A DNA stretch of 64,000 bases, taken from assembly GCF_002575655.3 (NCBI RefSeq), contig NC_053040.3, forward strand, positions 354,273,267-354,337,266, read 5' to 3'. How positions within the stretch are numbered: position 1 is the stretch's first letter; every line of letters begins with the position of its first letter. This stretch comes from Aegilops tauschii subsp. strangulata (Eukaryota; Streptophyta; Magnoliopsida; Poales; Poaceae). This document shows, piece by piece, positions 45,397 to 56,119 of the stretch. Below the pieces are notes generated by a model. The model saw nothing but the letters and a program-made list of their open reading frames with translations. It was not told where the DNA came from and did no database searches. The position numbers and the translations under genes were made by a program.

Positions 45397-46158
45397 TCAT
45401 GTCATAGCCATGGAATACATCACGACTGCTACATACACTGCAAATAAAGAGACAATCATCCTACAGAGCACAAAGATTTTTCCCATTATCTTCAGGAGCA
45501 CTTTCATCTCTTCATTGTTGTCAAGGTCGTTCAGCACCTGTTTCTTGGCCATGATCAGAGGAACTGCATCTTTAACCTTCTGCTCTGCATCTTCCTCTTT
45601 TGTCGTTCCTTCAGTTACTTGTCCTACACCCCAACCTGATGGTATTGGGATTGCTCGACTAACCAAATAATTAGTGTAGTTCCATTCCCCCACATCAGCA
45701 ACTTCCCAGAAATACAAATCACACGAATCTTCCCTTTTCTGCATGATTCAAATTGGAAGATCATCAACCAAACTATTAAAAAAATTAGCAACTGAAAGCA
45801 GGCGAACAACACTTAAACATATTATTACCCCATGATTCGGGCATTTGTAGAAGACTCGGTCAGGGTTGAGGATTGTGGTTGAGACGCGACGGATGACTCT
45901 GCGTGATTTGCAGCAGTGGCACCACACCAACGGCAGTGGGTTGCAATGAGCAACTGGCTGCAGTGCGTGTGCCGGCAGGGGTGTGATGAGACCCACAGGC
46001 GATGGTACGGGTGGCGAATTGGCGCATATTAGGTTGTTGCCTACTAAAGAGCAGGTGGACGAGCCGCCAGCGGACAGGGTTGCTGCGGCCAGAGCTTCTG
46101 ATGCTAGGCAAAGTAAGTACAGAAGAGGAGAAGCAAACGCTGGATGTGTCAGTTTCAT
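45397..46158 (-). CDS. GRF-type zinc-finger protein with C-terminal membrane segment, two exons
   Basis: Exon 1 is 46158-45829 and exon 2 is 45738-45397. The 90-bp intron has GTAATA...ATGCAG ends, and splicing restores the frame, giving about 223 residues with no internal stop. Residues about 78-122 form a GRF zinc finger: WCHCCKSRRVIRRVS, NPDRVFYKCPNHG, then across the splice CDLYFWE. Likely ligands are C80/C83, C106 and C116. GRF fingers bind single-stranded nucleic acid in other proteins. The C-terminus (LCRMIVSLFAVYVAVVMYSM) is a probable transmembrane helix. The first 28 residues look signal-peptide-like, but an ATG this close to the TATA box makes that start uncertain. A TATA box is at 46182-46191. 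Small GRF-TM proteins are numerous in grasses. It lies 2 kb from the TNP2 gene on the opposite strand, so it may be CACTA-borne. Confidence 0.7.
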
Positions 46159-46181
46159 TACTTACAGAGTAGCATAGCACC

Positions 46182-46191
46182 ATATATATAT
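46182..46191 (-). promoter_or_regulatory. TATA box candidate for the GRF gene
   Basis: tatatatatg on the minus strand, about 25 bp upstream of the predicted ATG at 46158. This implies a very short leader, or translation starting elsewhere. Confidence 0.45.
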
Positions 46192-46350
46192 TCATAGTCT
46201 AGGTTTGGATTTGAACCAGCTACAGGAGCACGTCTCTCTTTTTTCTAAACCTCAGCAACTCTCTTTACTGGTACACTAGCTTGTTCTGTACACCTTCTCA
46301 AGTCTTTGATTTTCTTTTATTTTTTGTGAGGAAGGAAGGAGGAGAAAATT

Positions 46351-46431
46351 AAGGGTTCCTGGGACTCGAATCCAAGACCTCTCGGTTGAAACCAAGGGTG
46401 CTAGTCACTTATGTGGCGAACGTTCCCTGGG
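46351..46431 (-). ncRNA. tRNA-like relic (degenerate A and B boxes), possible SINE head
   Basis: On the minus strand cacataagtgactagcaccc resembles a tRNA A box. ggtttcaaccgag could form an anticodon-like stem, and cttggattcgagtcccagg resembles the B box and T arm. The acceptor ends (gggaacg and ggaaccc) do not pair, so it is not an intact tRNA. A tRNA-derived SINE fragment or tRNA pseudogene is likely. Confidence 0.45.
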
Positions 46432-46559
46432 AGGAGGATGACAAACGAATGCATTTTCCTGGCAGTTTTAGTTGCGACGCAAGATCAAATGGTCGCAGTT
46501 TTGGGAATGTTATCTGGCAAACGAGCCCCGTTTTTCTTTTCTTCCTATAAAAAAGTATG

Positions 46560-48018
46560 CTACGTGGTGTCGTCTTAGTCAACAAACGATTGTGCCAACC
46601 TTGACCGTTGCATTGACATTCAGCGTCTGTCGTGTTTCTTCAGTCTCTCCTTCCTCCAGCCGCCAAAGCCAAACCAGCGCCGGCGGGACCACCTGCTCCC
46701 GCCTCCCACGGCTGGCTGTGCTACTGCACACACATCGTGGCCACATCGCACCCTAAAACTCTGTGCATCTTCCCTGGCTCCTGTTCGTTCCTGTCTGAGG
46801 CCTCACCATCGTCCTTCGCCTTGGTTCACTCGCCACGGCGATGCCCTCCGGTGTTGTCAACATGGTCAACAACCGAGAGGAATAAGGAGATGACTGTACA
46901 TGGTGAGGATGACAGTAGGGACCCACCAGGATCATGGTAGTAGGAAATCAAGTGCCTCCTTTATTACAAGAAAAAGGGGTTACTCCTGATGGTTTCCTGA
47001 CATCTCGGTCGCACGCCACCGTCAACGTAGTCAATAAGCGAGATAACAGCACAAGGAGAGGCTGATGCCCGGGACCCAGCAGCACGCGCAGTATTTTTTT
47101 GTTTTCAGGACGGAGAAGGGTATCAACTGGGTTGTGCGGGAGCTGTGGACCATCTAGCCCAGGCTTTTATTTCATATGTTCACCCCATGACCAGCCCATT
47201 TTTTTCCTTTCTGAAAATGGCTAGCCCAGCTACTTTGTTTTTCCAGAATAACCAACGTAGGCCTACTTGCTTTTCTACGCCTTGCTGGGCCGGAAATCTT
47301 TCAAGACGAGGAGGGATGCATTCAGGCTTGCCTAGAAAATGGGCTATAAGTAATAAGAAATGGGCTATAAGTAATAAGAAATGGGCTGAATGAAAAAATA
47401 CAGCAAACATGCAATTTGTTCCAAAATAGTTTTTCTTTCTGATTTTGATATTTTAAATTTCATTGTTTTTGTGCGGGTAAAATTTCATTGGATTTACATA
47501 AAGGTATGTTTAGTTTTAAAATTAATTTAAATCTGGCTAGAAATTTCGGGCTCTATGCTGTTTGGGACAGATTTGGAGGCTGACTTGTGGGTCTACTAGG
47601 TTGACGTGTACGAATGGCTTTGTCAACTTAGTCCACAAACGATTCTAGCAGCAGTGACCGTTGGATGTTAATCCAATGGCCGTGCTGCTTCTTCAATATC
47701 GGATCTTCTTGCTCCAGCCGCCCAAACCAGCGCCGGTGGGACTGCCTGCTCCCGCCTCCCATCGTCGGCTGTGCTGCCGCACAGGCCGCACCGCCCCACC
47801 CTACTCCATCGCTGGCCAGGCCATTCCTCTACTCACCCACACATCCTGTTATTTTCCGGCGACGACAGCCGAACCAGTAAACCCTCGTACTCCCCACCGC
47901 GTGGGCAACCACTGCCGAGTCTTCCCCGGCTTCGGGTCGTTCCCTTCCTAGGCCTCGCCCTCGTCCAGCGCCATGGTGCTATCGGCGCGGCGTGGTGAAC
48001 ATGGTTAACGAATGACAT
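46560..48018 (+). repeat. Tandem array, units 1 and 2 (left of the Gypsy insertion)
   Basis: Each unit opens near aaacgatt(g/c)t...tgaccgt (46581 and 47634). It continues with a ttcttcagtctc or ttcttcaatatc line, ccagccgcc(c)aaa, accagcgccgg, ctgcctgctcccgcctccca and a closing g(c/t)ggtcaacatggtcaac block. The spacing is 1053 bp. Short open frames across it are repeat images. Confidence 0.8.
47336..47392 (+). repeat. Short tandem duplication, unit aaatgggctataagtaataag
   Basis: Two perfect 20-21 bp copies plus a partial third (aaatgggctgaa). Confidence 0.85.
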
Positions 48019-49431
48019 TGATACGTCTCCAATGTATCTACTTTTTCTCACGCTTTTCCTCTTGTTTTGGACTCCAATTTGCATGATTTGAATGAAACTA
48101 ACCCCGGACTGACGCTGTTTTCAGCAGAACTACCATGGTGTTATTTTTGTGCAGAAATAAAAGTTCTCGGAATGGAACGAACCTTTGCGAGGATTTTTTA
48201 TGGAATAAATGAAGATTTTTGGAGCCAACAACCACCAGAGAGGGGCCCCTGGTTGGGCACAACCCACTAGGGCGCGCCCCCCTCTCCTGGCGTGCCCAGG
48301 TGGGTTGTACCCACCTGATGGCCCCGCTGACCACCCCCCTGATACTATAAATTCACATATTTCCAGAAAAAAACAGGGAGAAAGGTTTATCGCTTTCCAC
48401 GAGACGGAGCCGCCGCCAAGCCCTGTTCTTCCTCGGGAGGGCAGATCTGGAGTCCGTTTGGGGCTCCGGAGAGGGGGATCTTCGTTCTTCGCCATCACCA
48501 ACCAATCTCCATCGCCAATTCCATGATGCTCCCCACCGGGAGTGAGTAATTCCTTCGTAGGCTCGCTGGTCGGTGAGGAGTTGGATGAGATTCATCATGT
48601 AATCAAGTTAGTTTTGTTAGGGCTTGATCCCTAGTATCCACTATGTTCTTATATTGATGTTGCTATGACTTTGCTATGCTTAATGCTTGTCACTTTGGGC
48701 CCGGGTGCCATGAACTCAGATCTGAACCGTTTATGAATTCATTATTATATCCATGTTTTAGATCCGATCTTGCAAGTTATAGTCGCCTACTACGTGTTAT
48801 GATCCGGCAACCCCGGAGTGACAACAACCGGGCCCACTCCCGGTGATGACCGTAGTTTGAGGAGTTCATGTATTCACTATGTGTTAATGCTTTGTTCCGG
48901 TTCTCTATTAAAAGGAGGTCTTAATATACCTTAGTTTCCACATGGACCCCGCTGCCATGGGAGGGTAGGACAAAAGATGTCATGCAAGTCCTTTTAATAA
49001 AGCACGTATGACTATTTACGGAATACATGCCTACATTATATCGATGAACTGGAGCTAGTGTCGTATTGCCCTAGGTTATAACTGTTACATGATGAATATC
49101 ATCCAACAAGTCACCGATCCAATGCCTACGAATTTATTTATATTGATCTTGCTGCGTTACTATTGCTATCATCACTATTACACTTGCTACAAAATTACTG
49201 CTATCACTGCTACTGTTACCATTGCAGGTGTCACTACTATCAAAACTATCAAACTACTTTGCTGCTGATCACTTTGCTGCAGATAATTAATCTCCAGGTG
49301 TGGTTGAATTGACAACTCAGCTACTAATACCTTCAAATATTCTTTGGCTCCCCTTGTGTCGAATCTATAAATTTGGGTTGAATACTCTACCCTCGAAAAC
49401 TGTTGCGATCCCCTATACTTGTGGGTTATCA
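48019..49431 (+). repeat. 5' LTR of the 9.5-kb Gypsy element
   Basis: 1413 bp. A TATA-like gatactataaattc lies near 48342-48355, followed by a GC-rich leader (cggagccgccgccaagccct) partly deleted in the other LTR. Confidence 0.95.
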
Positions 49432-49441
49432 AGACCTTTTT

Positions 49442-49461
49442 CTGTCGCCGTTGCTGGGAGC
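49442..49461 (+). promoter_or_regulatory. Primer-binding site, tRNA-Asp type
   Basis: ctgtcgccgttgctgggagc starts 10 bases after the LTR. It differs by a few bases from the tRNA-Asp complement TGGCGCCGTTGCCGGGGA. Confidence 0.7.
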
Positions 49462-49508
49462 ATAGCTATATTTGTTGAGTCACTTGGGATCATTATCATA
49501 TTATCACT

Positions 49509-51594
49509 ATGAAGAATCTGAAGGATCCAAAGACTAAGATATTTCCCTCAAAGACGAGGGGAGGTAAGGAACTGCCATCCAGTTCTGCTTTAGATTCACC
49601 TTCTGTTATGAGTAAACTTGCAACACCACCACATGCTATCAGTCCTACTATGTCGCAAGTTATTGATGATGCTACTTCTTCTATGGATAATGCTATGATG
49701 TTGCTAGTACCTTGCTTGATAATGATGATGTGCCACTTGGTGATTTTCTTGATGAACAAATTGCTAGATTTATACAACATGATGTTGTTGAATCTGATGA
49801 TGAACTTAAAACTGAAACTCCTGAAACACCTGCTAGAACTAGCCTTGCTAAATATGAATTGCCTAAAGTATCGGAAGGTTATGTTATGAGTGAAGAAGCA
49901 ACTAGAGATATTCTTGCTTGTAAGGATAGAGATGATCTAGAGAAATTACTATCAAGTATAAAGAAAAATATCTAAATGCTAGAATGAAATGTGATCCTAA
50001 GTTTGCTACTTCTCCTATCTTTATTGCTGACAAGGATTATGAATTCTCTGTCGACCCAGAGTTAATTACTTTGGTTGAATCTGATCCTTTCCATGGTTAT
50101 GAAACTAAGTTGAATGACATAGCCACCCTTTTTACTCATGATGAGAAAACCTGCTATTGCTTTATTCTCAAATTATTTCCTTTCTCATTAAAGGGTGGTG
50201 CTAAAGCTTGGTACAATACTCTTGCTCCTGGTTATGTGCACAGTCCCTAGGATATGATTTACTACTTCTCTGAAAAATATTTTCCTGCTCATAAGAAACA
50301 AGTTGCCTTATAGGAAATATTTAACTTTGTGCAAACTAAAGAAGAGAGTCTCCCACAAGCTTGGGGGAGGCTTTGCCAGTTACTTAATGCTTTGCCGGAT
50401 CATCCTCTTAAGAAAAATGAAATACTTGGTATCTTCTATAATGGACTAACCGATGCTTCTAGGGATTTCCTAGATAGTTGTGCTGGTTGTGTTTTCAGGG
50501 AACGAACTATTGCTCAAGCTGAAGAATTATTGAATAACATATTGAAAAATTATGATGATTGGACTATTCCTGAACCACCGCCTAAACCCGCTTCGAAGAA
50601 GAGGGGCATATTATATCTCAGTCCCGAAGATATGCAAGAGGCAAAGAAATCTATGAAGGAAAAAGGTATTAAAGCTGAGGATGTTAAAAATTTACCTCCT
50701 ATTGAAGAAATACATGGGCTTAATACACCACCACTACCCAAGGTGGTAGAGGTAAATTCTCTTATGAAGTTCAATGAAAATGATAATCCTCACAATATGC
50801 ATCCTAGTCAATGCCTTTATGAGTTTGAAAACTACATTAGAAAACAAGATCACTTCAATGCAAATGTTATGAAACAATTGAAATATAATTCTGATATGAT
50901 TGCTCGCTTGAGTGACTTGTTATTTAGATTCTCAAATGATGTTAGAGGTGTTGGAAAACATGCTTCTATGGTTCAAACTCAACTAGAACAAGTTGCTAAA
51001 TCACAAAGAGAATTACTTGATGAAATGAATCATAATATGCATGACTTTGTTGTTAGAGTTGCAACTAGAGGAGGTAAAATGACTCAGGAACCAATTTATC
51101 CTGAGAGACACCCAAAGAGAATAGAACAAGATTCACGAAGAAATAACACTAGTGCACCTAGTCCTTCTAAAAAGAAAAAGAAGAAGAAAAATGATAGGAC
51201 TTTGCACACTTCTAGTGAACCTGAAATAGAAAAACCTCCTGATAATGAAAATGAAACTTCTATCTCTGATGCTGAAACTCAATCTAGTAATGAACACCTA
51301 CCTAGTGATAATGAAAAAGATAATGCTGAGGTTCAAGAAGACACTCAACCAAATAATGAAAAAGAACCAGATAATGATGTTGAGATAGAACCACCTGTTG
51401 ATCTTGATAACCCACAATCTAAGAATAAAAGGTATGATAAAAGAGACTTTGTTGCTAGAAAACACGGTAACGAAAGAGAACCGTTGGTTCAAAAACCTAT
51501 GCATTTTCCACCCAAGTCAACTAAAAAGAATGATGATGAAGAATTTGAACGCTTTGCTGAAATGCTGAGGCCAATCTTTTGCGTACTCGCTTGA
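49509..51594 (+). pseudogene. gag of the 9.5-kb Gypsy element, broken
   Basis: It opens MKNLKDPKTKIFPSKTRGGK. A frameshift before 49712 leads to DNDDVPLGDFLDEQIARFIQ, and another near 49975 to KCDPKFATSPIF. The gag core (AKAWYNTLAPG, YYFSEKYFPAHKKQ, EESLPQAWGRLCQLLNALPD, FYNGLTDASRDFLDSCAG) contains two TAG codons (50248-50250 and about 50311), both at positions where CAG fits. A Lys/Glu/Asn-rich tail with a KKKKKKK run follows. No zinc knuckle was seen, which is usual for Athila-like gag. Downstream, the protease lies in another frame after a shift near 51590. Confidence 0.88.
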
Positions 51595-51607
51595 CTGACA
51601 TCTTGAA

Positions 51608-52264
51608 ATGCCTCCCTATGCAAAGTATATGAAAGACATCATCACAAATAAGAGAAAAATACCGGAAGGTGAAATATCCACTATGCTTGCTAATTATACT
51701 TTTAAAGATGGAGTACCTAAAAAACTTGGAGATCCGGGAATACCAACTATACCTTGCTCCACCAAAAAGAATTATGTGAAAACTGCTTTGTGTGATTTAG
51801 GAGCTAGTGTTAGTGTTATGCCTTTCTCTTTATATAAAAGACTTGACTTGAATAAACTCACACCTACTGAAATATCTTTGCAAATGGCTGACAAGTCAAC
51901 TGCCATACCGATCGGTATCTGTGTGGAAGTGCGTGTTGTTGTTGCTAATGTTACTATTTTGACTGACTTTGTTATACTTGAGATGCCCGAGGACGACAAC
52001 ATGTCGATTATCCTTGGTAGACCCTTCTTGAATACTGCAGGGGCTGTTATTGATTGCAATAAGAGCAAGGTCACTTTTCATATTAATGGTAATGAGCATA
52101 CGATGCACTTTCTGAAGAAACAATTCCAAGTGAATAATATTAATGTTATTGAAAAATCTCCGACAATCACTATTGGAAGTTTTCAAATATCTCTACCTAC
52201 TGTCAAAAAGAAATATGAAATGCTTATTGTTGGGGAGATGCTAATCCCCATTGAGGTAACTTAG
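51608..52264 (+). CDS. Aspartic protease domain of the 9.5-kb Gypsy element
   Basis: 219 codons without a stop. An Athila-type lead (MPPYAKYMKDIITNKRKIPE) is followed by the active-site region CDLGASVSVMP, where Asp-Leu-Gly replaces the usual Asp-Thr/Ser-Gly. ILGRPFLNTAGAVIDC is the conserved ILGxxFL flap partner, and KVTFHINGNEHTM follows. Normally it matures gag. It is in a different frame from gag after an indel near 51590, so it could not be made as a fusion here. The ORF stops where RT would be expected to start. Confidence 0.85.
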   Translation: MPPYAKYMKDIITNKRKIPEGEISTMLANYTFKDGVPKKLGDPGIPTIPCSTKKNYVKTALCDLGASVSVMPFSLYKRLDLNKLTPTEISLQMADKSTAIPIGICVEVRVVVANVTILTDFVILEMPEDDNMSIILGRPFLNTAGAVIDCNKSKVTFHINGNEHTMHFLKKQFQVNNINVIEKSPTITIGSFQISLPTVKKKYEMLIVGEMLIPIEVT

Positions 52265-53025
52265 TGATTTATGAAAGTTCTTCGGTTTCATGCTAATAGA
52301 AAGTGGTTGTTAATAAGACCTGATCAACCTTATTAAAGAATCATTTTTGAGCGATATGAAGTTGATGAATTTAGTAAGCACTACCTTATGTCCCTACCTT
52401 TTGTTTTCTGTTTCTATTAGTTAAATAAAATAAAATGCCATGTTTTGTCTGTTTTATGAATTTTCCGTGCAATAAAAATGACCCAAAAATAAAAGTTCTC
52501 AGAATGGCCTAAAAATTTTATATGATTTTTTGCCGGATATTTAAGAATTTTTGGTGCAAAAATTACCAGAGGGGGGGTGCACCTGGTGGGCACAACCCAC
52601 CAGGGCGCGCCAGCACCCCCTGGCGCACCGTGGGGGTTGTGGTCCCCACGTGGCCCCCCTCACTTATCTCTTTAGCCCACATCATCACTCACCTCCAGAA
52701 AAAAATCCCCATTGCTCTCTTTCCCGTGTTCTTGAGCTCAAACCCACGGATTTCAATCTCTTTGCTCGAAGCTCCATTTCCGAAACAGTTTCGGGGATTT
52801 GTTCCTTGGTATGTGACTCCACCACTTGTCCAATTAGTTTTTGTTTTAGTAGTTTATACTTTGAATAAATAGCTACTCTTGGTGCTGCTGTAGATGTGCT
52901 TGCATGTTCAATTCTTTTGTGAAGTTTTATTGGTAAAATTTTGTGAAGTGGTTGCTATTAGTTTTGTGAAGTTTTGTTGGTAAAATTTTATGGACAAAAA
53001 TTCAGATTTTTGTTCATAGGAAAAA
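52265..53025 (+). other. Spacer where reverse transcriptase would be expected
   Basis: Non-coding. The block aaaataaaagttctcagaat with ttaccagagggggg and gggcacaacccaccagggcg (about 52480-52610) resembles part of the LTR (48158-48270), so LTR-like sequence may have been incorporated at the deletion point. Confidence 0.55.
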
Positions 53026-54051
53026 TTGTACGTAGACATGAATATCTTCAGGAAATTTGGCTCTAAGAAGAACTCCAATGGTGTTATTGGGGAGTCTTCT
53101 GAAAGTGATCTCCGCCCTCGGAGGTTGGCCGAGGTACGGCCTTGCGAATGGCCGCATACCCCGTTCCTGCAAGAGGCTGGAATTCATGAGGAGTTCATGC
53201 AGTTTATTGGCAACGCCGGTCTCACCGACTTCATCGCAGATGAGTGTGAACAACACCAAATCCTCACAAACATGTTTGTTCAAAGTTTTACTTTCCTGCC
53301 TAGGAATAATCCTCCTGAAGTGAGCTTTGATTTATATGCTGAAAACCACTAGATACCACTTACTGAATTTTGTGACATATGCATGATCCCATCTGATGGG
53401 AGCTTGGCTGAGCCTAGGCCGGCCGAGTTTGAGGATTTTTGTCGCACTTTGACGGTGGGGGATGAGAGGAGAGTGTCAGCCATCACTGCCGGTGGCTTAC
53501 ATTTCCCTGATGTTCGTTACTTTGCATATTTCATTACCAAGTGCTTGCTTGCTAGGGAGAAGGTGGGTGCACTTAGTTCACCAGACCATGATGTTTTACA
53601 TCGTGCAGTAGAGGGCGACAACACTTACTGCTTGGGAGCTATTGTGGCTCGTCCCCTGCACCTTAATAAATCCCAGGGTAAAATACATAGTGGGATTTTT
53701 GCTACTCATTTGGCGGCTCACTTCGAGGTTGAGATACGCCCTCATGATTACCCTCTGACCAAGGTTTACCTAGACCAGGTAGCCATGTATCACCATCACT
53801 TTCTTGCACATGATCGTCCTAACATTGCCATTCCTTATAACTTGGTTTATAGCGTTGATACTCGTGATGTTATCCCCTTGCCTGCACCTGCTTTGTTTGA
53901 TTCTATTGCTAGGGGCGGATACCTGATTATGCCTGCAGACATCCTCGCCTACTAGAACGCTCACGCTGCTGCAGAAGCTGCACAGGCACCTCAGCAGTGG
54001 GATATGTGGATGCCCGCTCCTCAGGATCCCTACGACCCTCTAGGCTACTGA
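53026..54051 (+). pseudogene. Third ORF of the 9.5-kb Gypsy element (Athila ORF-like, unknown function)
   Basis: One frame of about 340 codons with in-frame TAGs at 53350-53352 and 53953-53955, ending at a TGA at 54049-54051. Motifs include PCEWPHTPFLQEAG, SDGSLAEPRPAEFEDFCRTL, VRYFAYFITKCLLARE, SPDHDVLHRAVEGDNTYCLG and RPHDYPLTKVYLDQVAMYHH. It has no protease, RT or zinc motif. It resembles the plant-mobile-domain-like ORFs recurrent in Athila-type grass elements, sometimes compared with env by position only. I cannot assign a function. Both internal stops could be CAG-to-TAG. Confidence 0.65.
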
Positions 54052-56106
54052 TCGATTACCAACTTAGGCCAAAATCCTAAGCTTGGGGGAGTACGTGTTT
54101 CTCACCGACATTATATTCATGTTCACTTATCATTCTGTTTGTCGGTGTTCACACGCTTTCATTGTATCATCCATGCTTAGGTTTATTTTCTTGCTTTCTT
54201 CTTGTGTGTTTGAAAAACTTTAGAAAAAACCAAAAAAAATTAGTTGTAGTAATTTACTTTCTATGCATGCTTAGTAGTAGTACTAAAAAGAGAAAACCCA
54301 AAAATATTTCCTTGTTCTTCTTTTGCTTGTTGGGAACTTTCCCGTGTAAATAGTTCTTCTCGTTTTTGCTTTAATTTTCTTGTTCAAGAAAACCAAAAAC
54401 TCCAAAAATATTTCAGTTTGTTTCTCTGAACTTCTTTTCTTTTTATTTGAGTCTTACCAAGGGGAAGACCACGATGAAAATGTTGAGTGGCTCTCATATG
54501 AATAACTGTTGAACTAATAAAGATCCCATTTTACCTTGTCTTCTCCTGTTGAATAAAATGTTTTGCAGATTCCAGCTTAGTCCATGGCACTCTTGCACTA
54601 TTATTATTTTCTTATCATTCGGTCGTGCAAGTGAAAGGCAGTAATGACTATATTCGATGAGCTGGCCGTGGCAAAGAGAAACTAGTATGAACTCGACTTG
54701 TTCTTGTTGGGTAAATATGTTTAACCTAGTGCCCATGATTCATCCCATTATGATTAAACATGTTTGCAATGACAATTAGAGATTATAGTTCCTCATGCCA
54801 TGCATAAGTAGCTGGGAGTTGATAATGATTTATCTTGGATATCAACATAGCGTTAAAATGATTGTGATGTAGTATGACAATATGGTATCCTCCTCTGAAT
54901 GTTCGAGTGGCTTGACTTGGTACATGTTCACGCATGTAGTTGAATCAAAACCAACATAGCCTCTATAATATTTATGTTCATGGTGTTCATATCCTACTCA
55001 TGCTAGTGTCCAATGTTACTTATGCATAATGCCTGGTTATGATCGTTGTTGCTCTCTAGCTGGCCGCTTCTCAATCTTAATTGCTAGGCTTCGCCTGTAC
55101 TAAGTGGGAATTCTGCTTGTACATCAAAAACATTGAACCCAAAGTTATTCCAGATGAGTCCACCATACCTACCTATATACGGTGTTCCCCTGCCGTCCTA
55201 AGTAAATTTTCATGTGCCACCTCTAAAAACTTCTAAAAATTATCTTTTTTGTGTGCCTGGATCGTTCATGGAACAACAGGAGGTGGTCGATATCTTCCGT
55301 GCTAAGCATGTTATTCCCAGGTCGAGTCTTTATTCACTTGCCATCGCACGAGAAAATGGGCGGTATTAGGGATGCCCAGTCCCAAACTGCAAACATGAAA
55401 AAGAGTTCATCTCTTAAATAATCAAACAAAAACTGCCAATGGAGTCAAAACCTTTACTTTCCACTTGGGAACCGCCACTAGCGTGTTTAGCATGGAAGAT
55501 GTTGATAACTGATGGTCGTGAAGTGAATAAGAAGGGTACATGTCTCAAAATATCATTTATCTCCGTTTTAAAAATTGAGCTCTGGCACCTCTGCAAATCA
55601 CTGCTTCCCTCTGCGAAGGGACTTTCTATTTACTTTTATGTTGTGTCACCACCTTCTAAAAACAAGCGCCAGAAACTGAGTAGAGCATAGCTGTCATGAT
55701 TTATGCATTGTGTATAGCTAATGTTGGGTGCATCATGACTGGATCTTTTCTACCATGAATTACAATGTTTAGTCGCTGCTTGAACTTCGGAGGTGCTCTG
55801 CATTTATGTTTTGCGGTCTCAGAAAGGGCTAGCGAGATACCATTATTGTCATATTATATCATGATTGTTTTGACAACATGTTGTTGTTTGAGATCTCTTA
55901 TTATCGCTCGCTAGCTAATTATGTCATTGATATGAGTTAATATAATCTTTAAGAGTTATTGTTGACATGGTTAGTTATAATGTTGGCTGAAAACCTGGGT
56001 GTTGTTTAAGCTTATTTATGCAAACAAATGCAAAAGAGTTCGTCAAAGTTTTTCTTTCTCACTTTCAGTTTATCAACTGAATTGCTTGAGGTCAAGCAAA
56101 GGTTTA
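54052..56106 (+). other. Long 3' untranslated region of the 9.5-kb Gypsy element
   Basis: No supported ORF. An internal purine tract ctaagcttgggggagt lies at 54078-54093, almost identical to the terminal PPT. Block 55300-55640 (gattag, atgcccagtccc, gagctctggcacctctgcaa, tctgcgaagggactttctat) is homologous to 14500-14900 inverted. The shared stretch encodes similar peptides (ELWHLCKSLLPSAKGLSIYF and a close match) in one frame. Confidence 0.6.
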
Positions 56107-56119
56107 AGCTTGGGGGAGT
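56107..56119 (+). promoter_or_regulatory. Polypurine tract of the 9.5-kb Gypsy element
   Basis: agcttgggggagt directly precedes the right LTR (TGATACG). Confidence 0.85.

Noticed and set aside
46070..46158. Secreted protein call for the GRF gene based on a signal-peptide-like start
   Set aside because: The start codon is only about 25 bp from the TATA box and may not be the real start; a GRF finger is not expected in a secreted protein.
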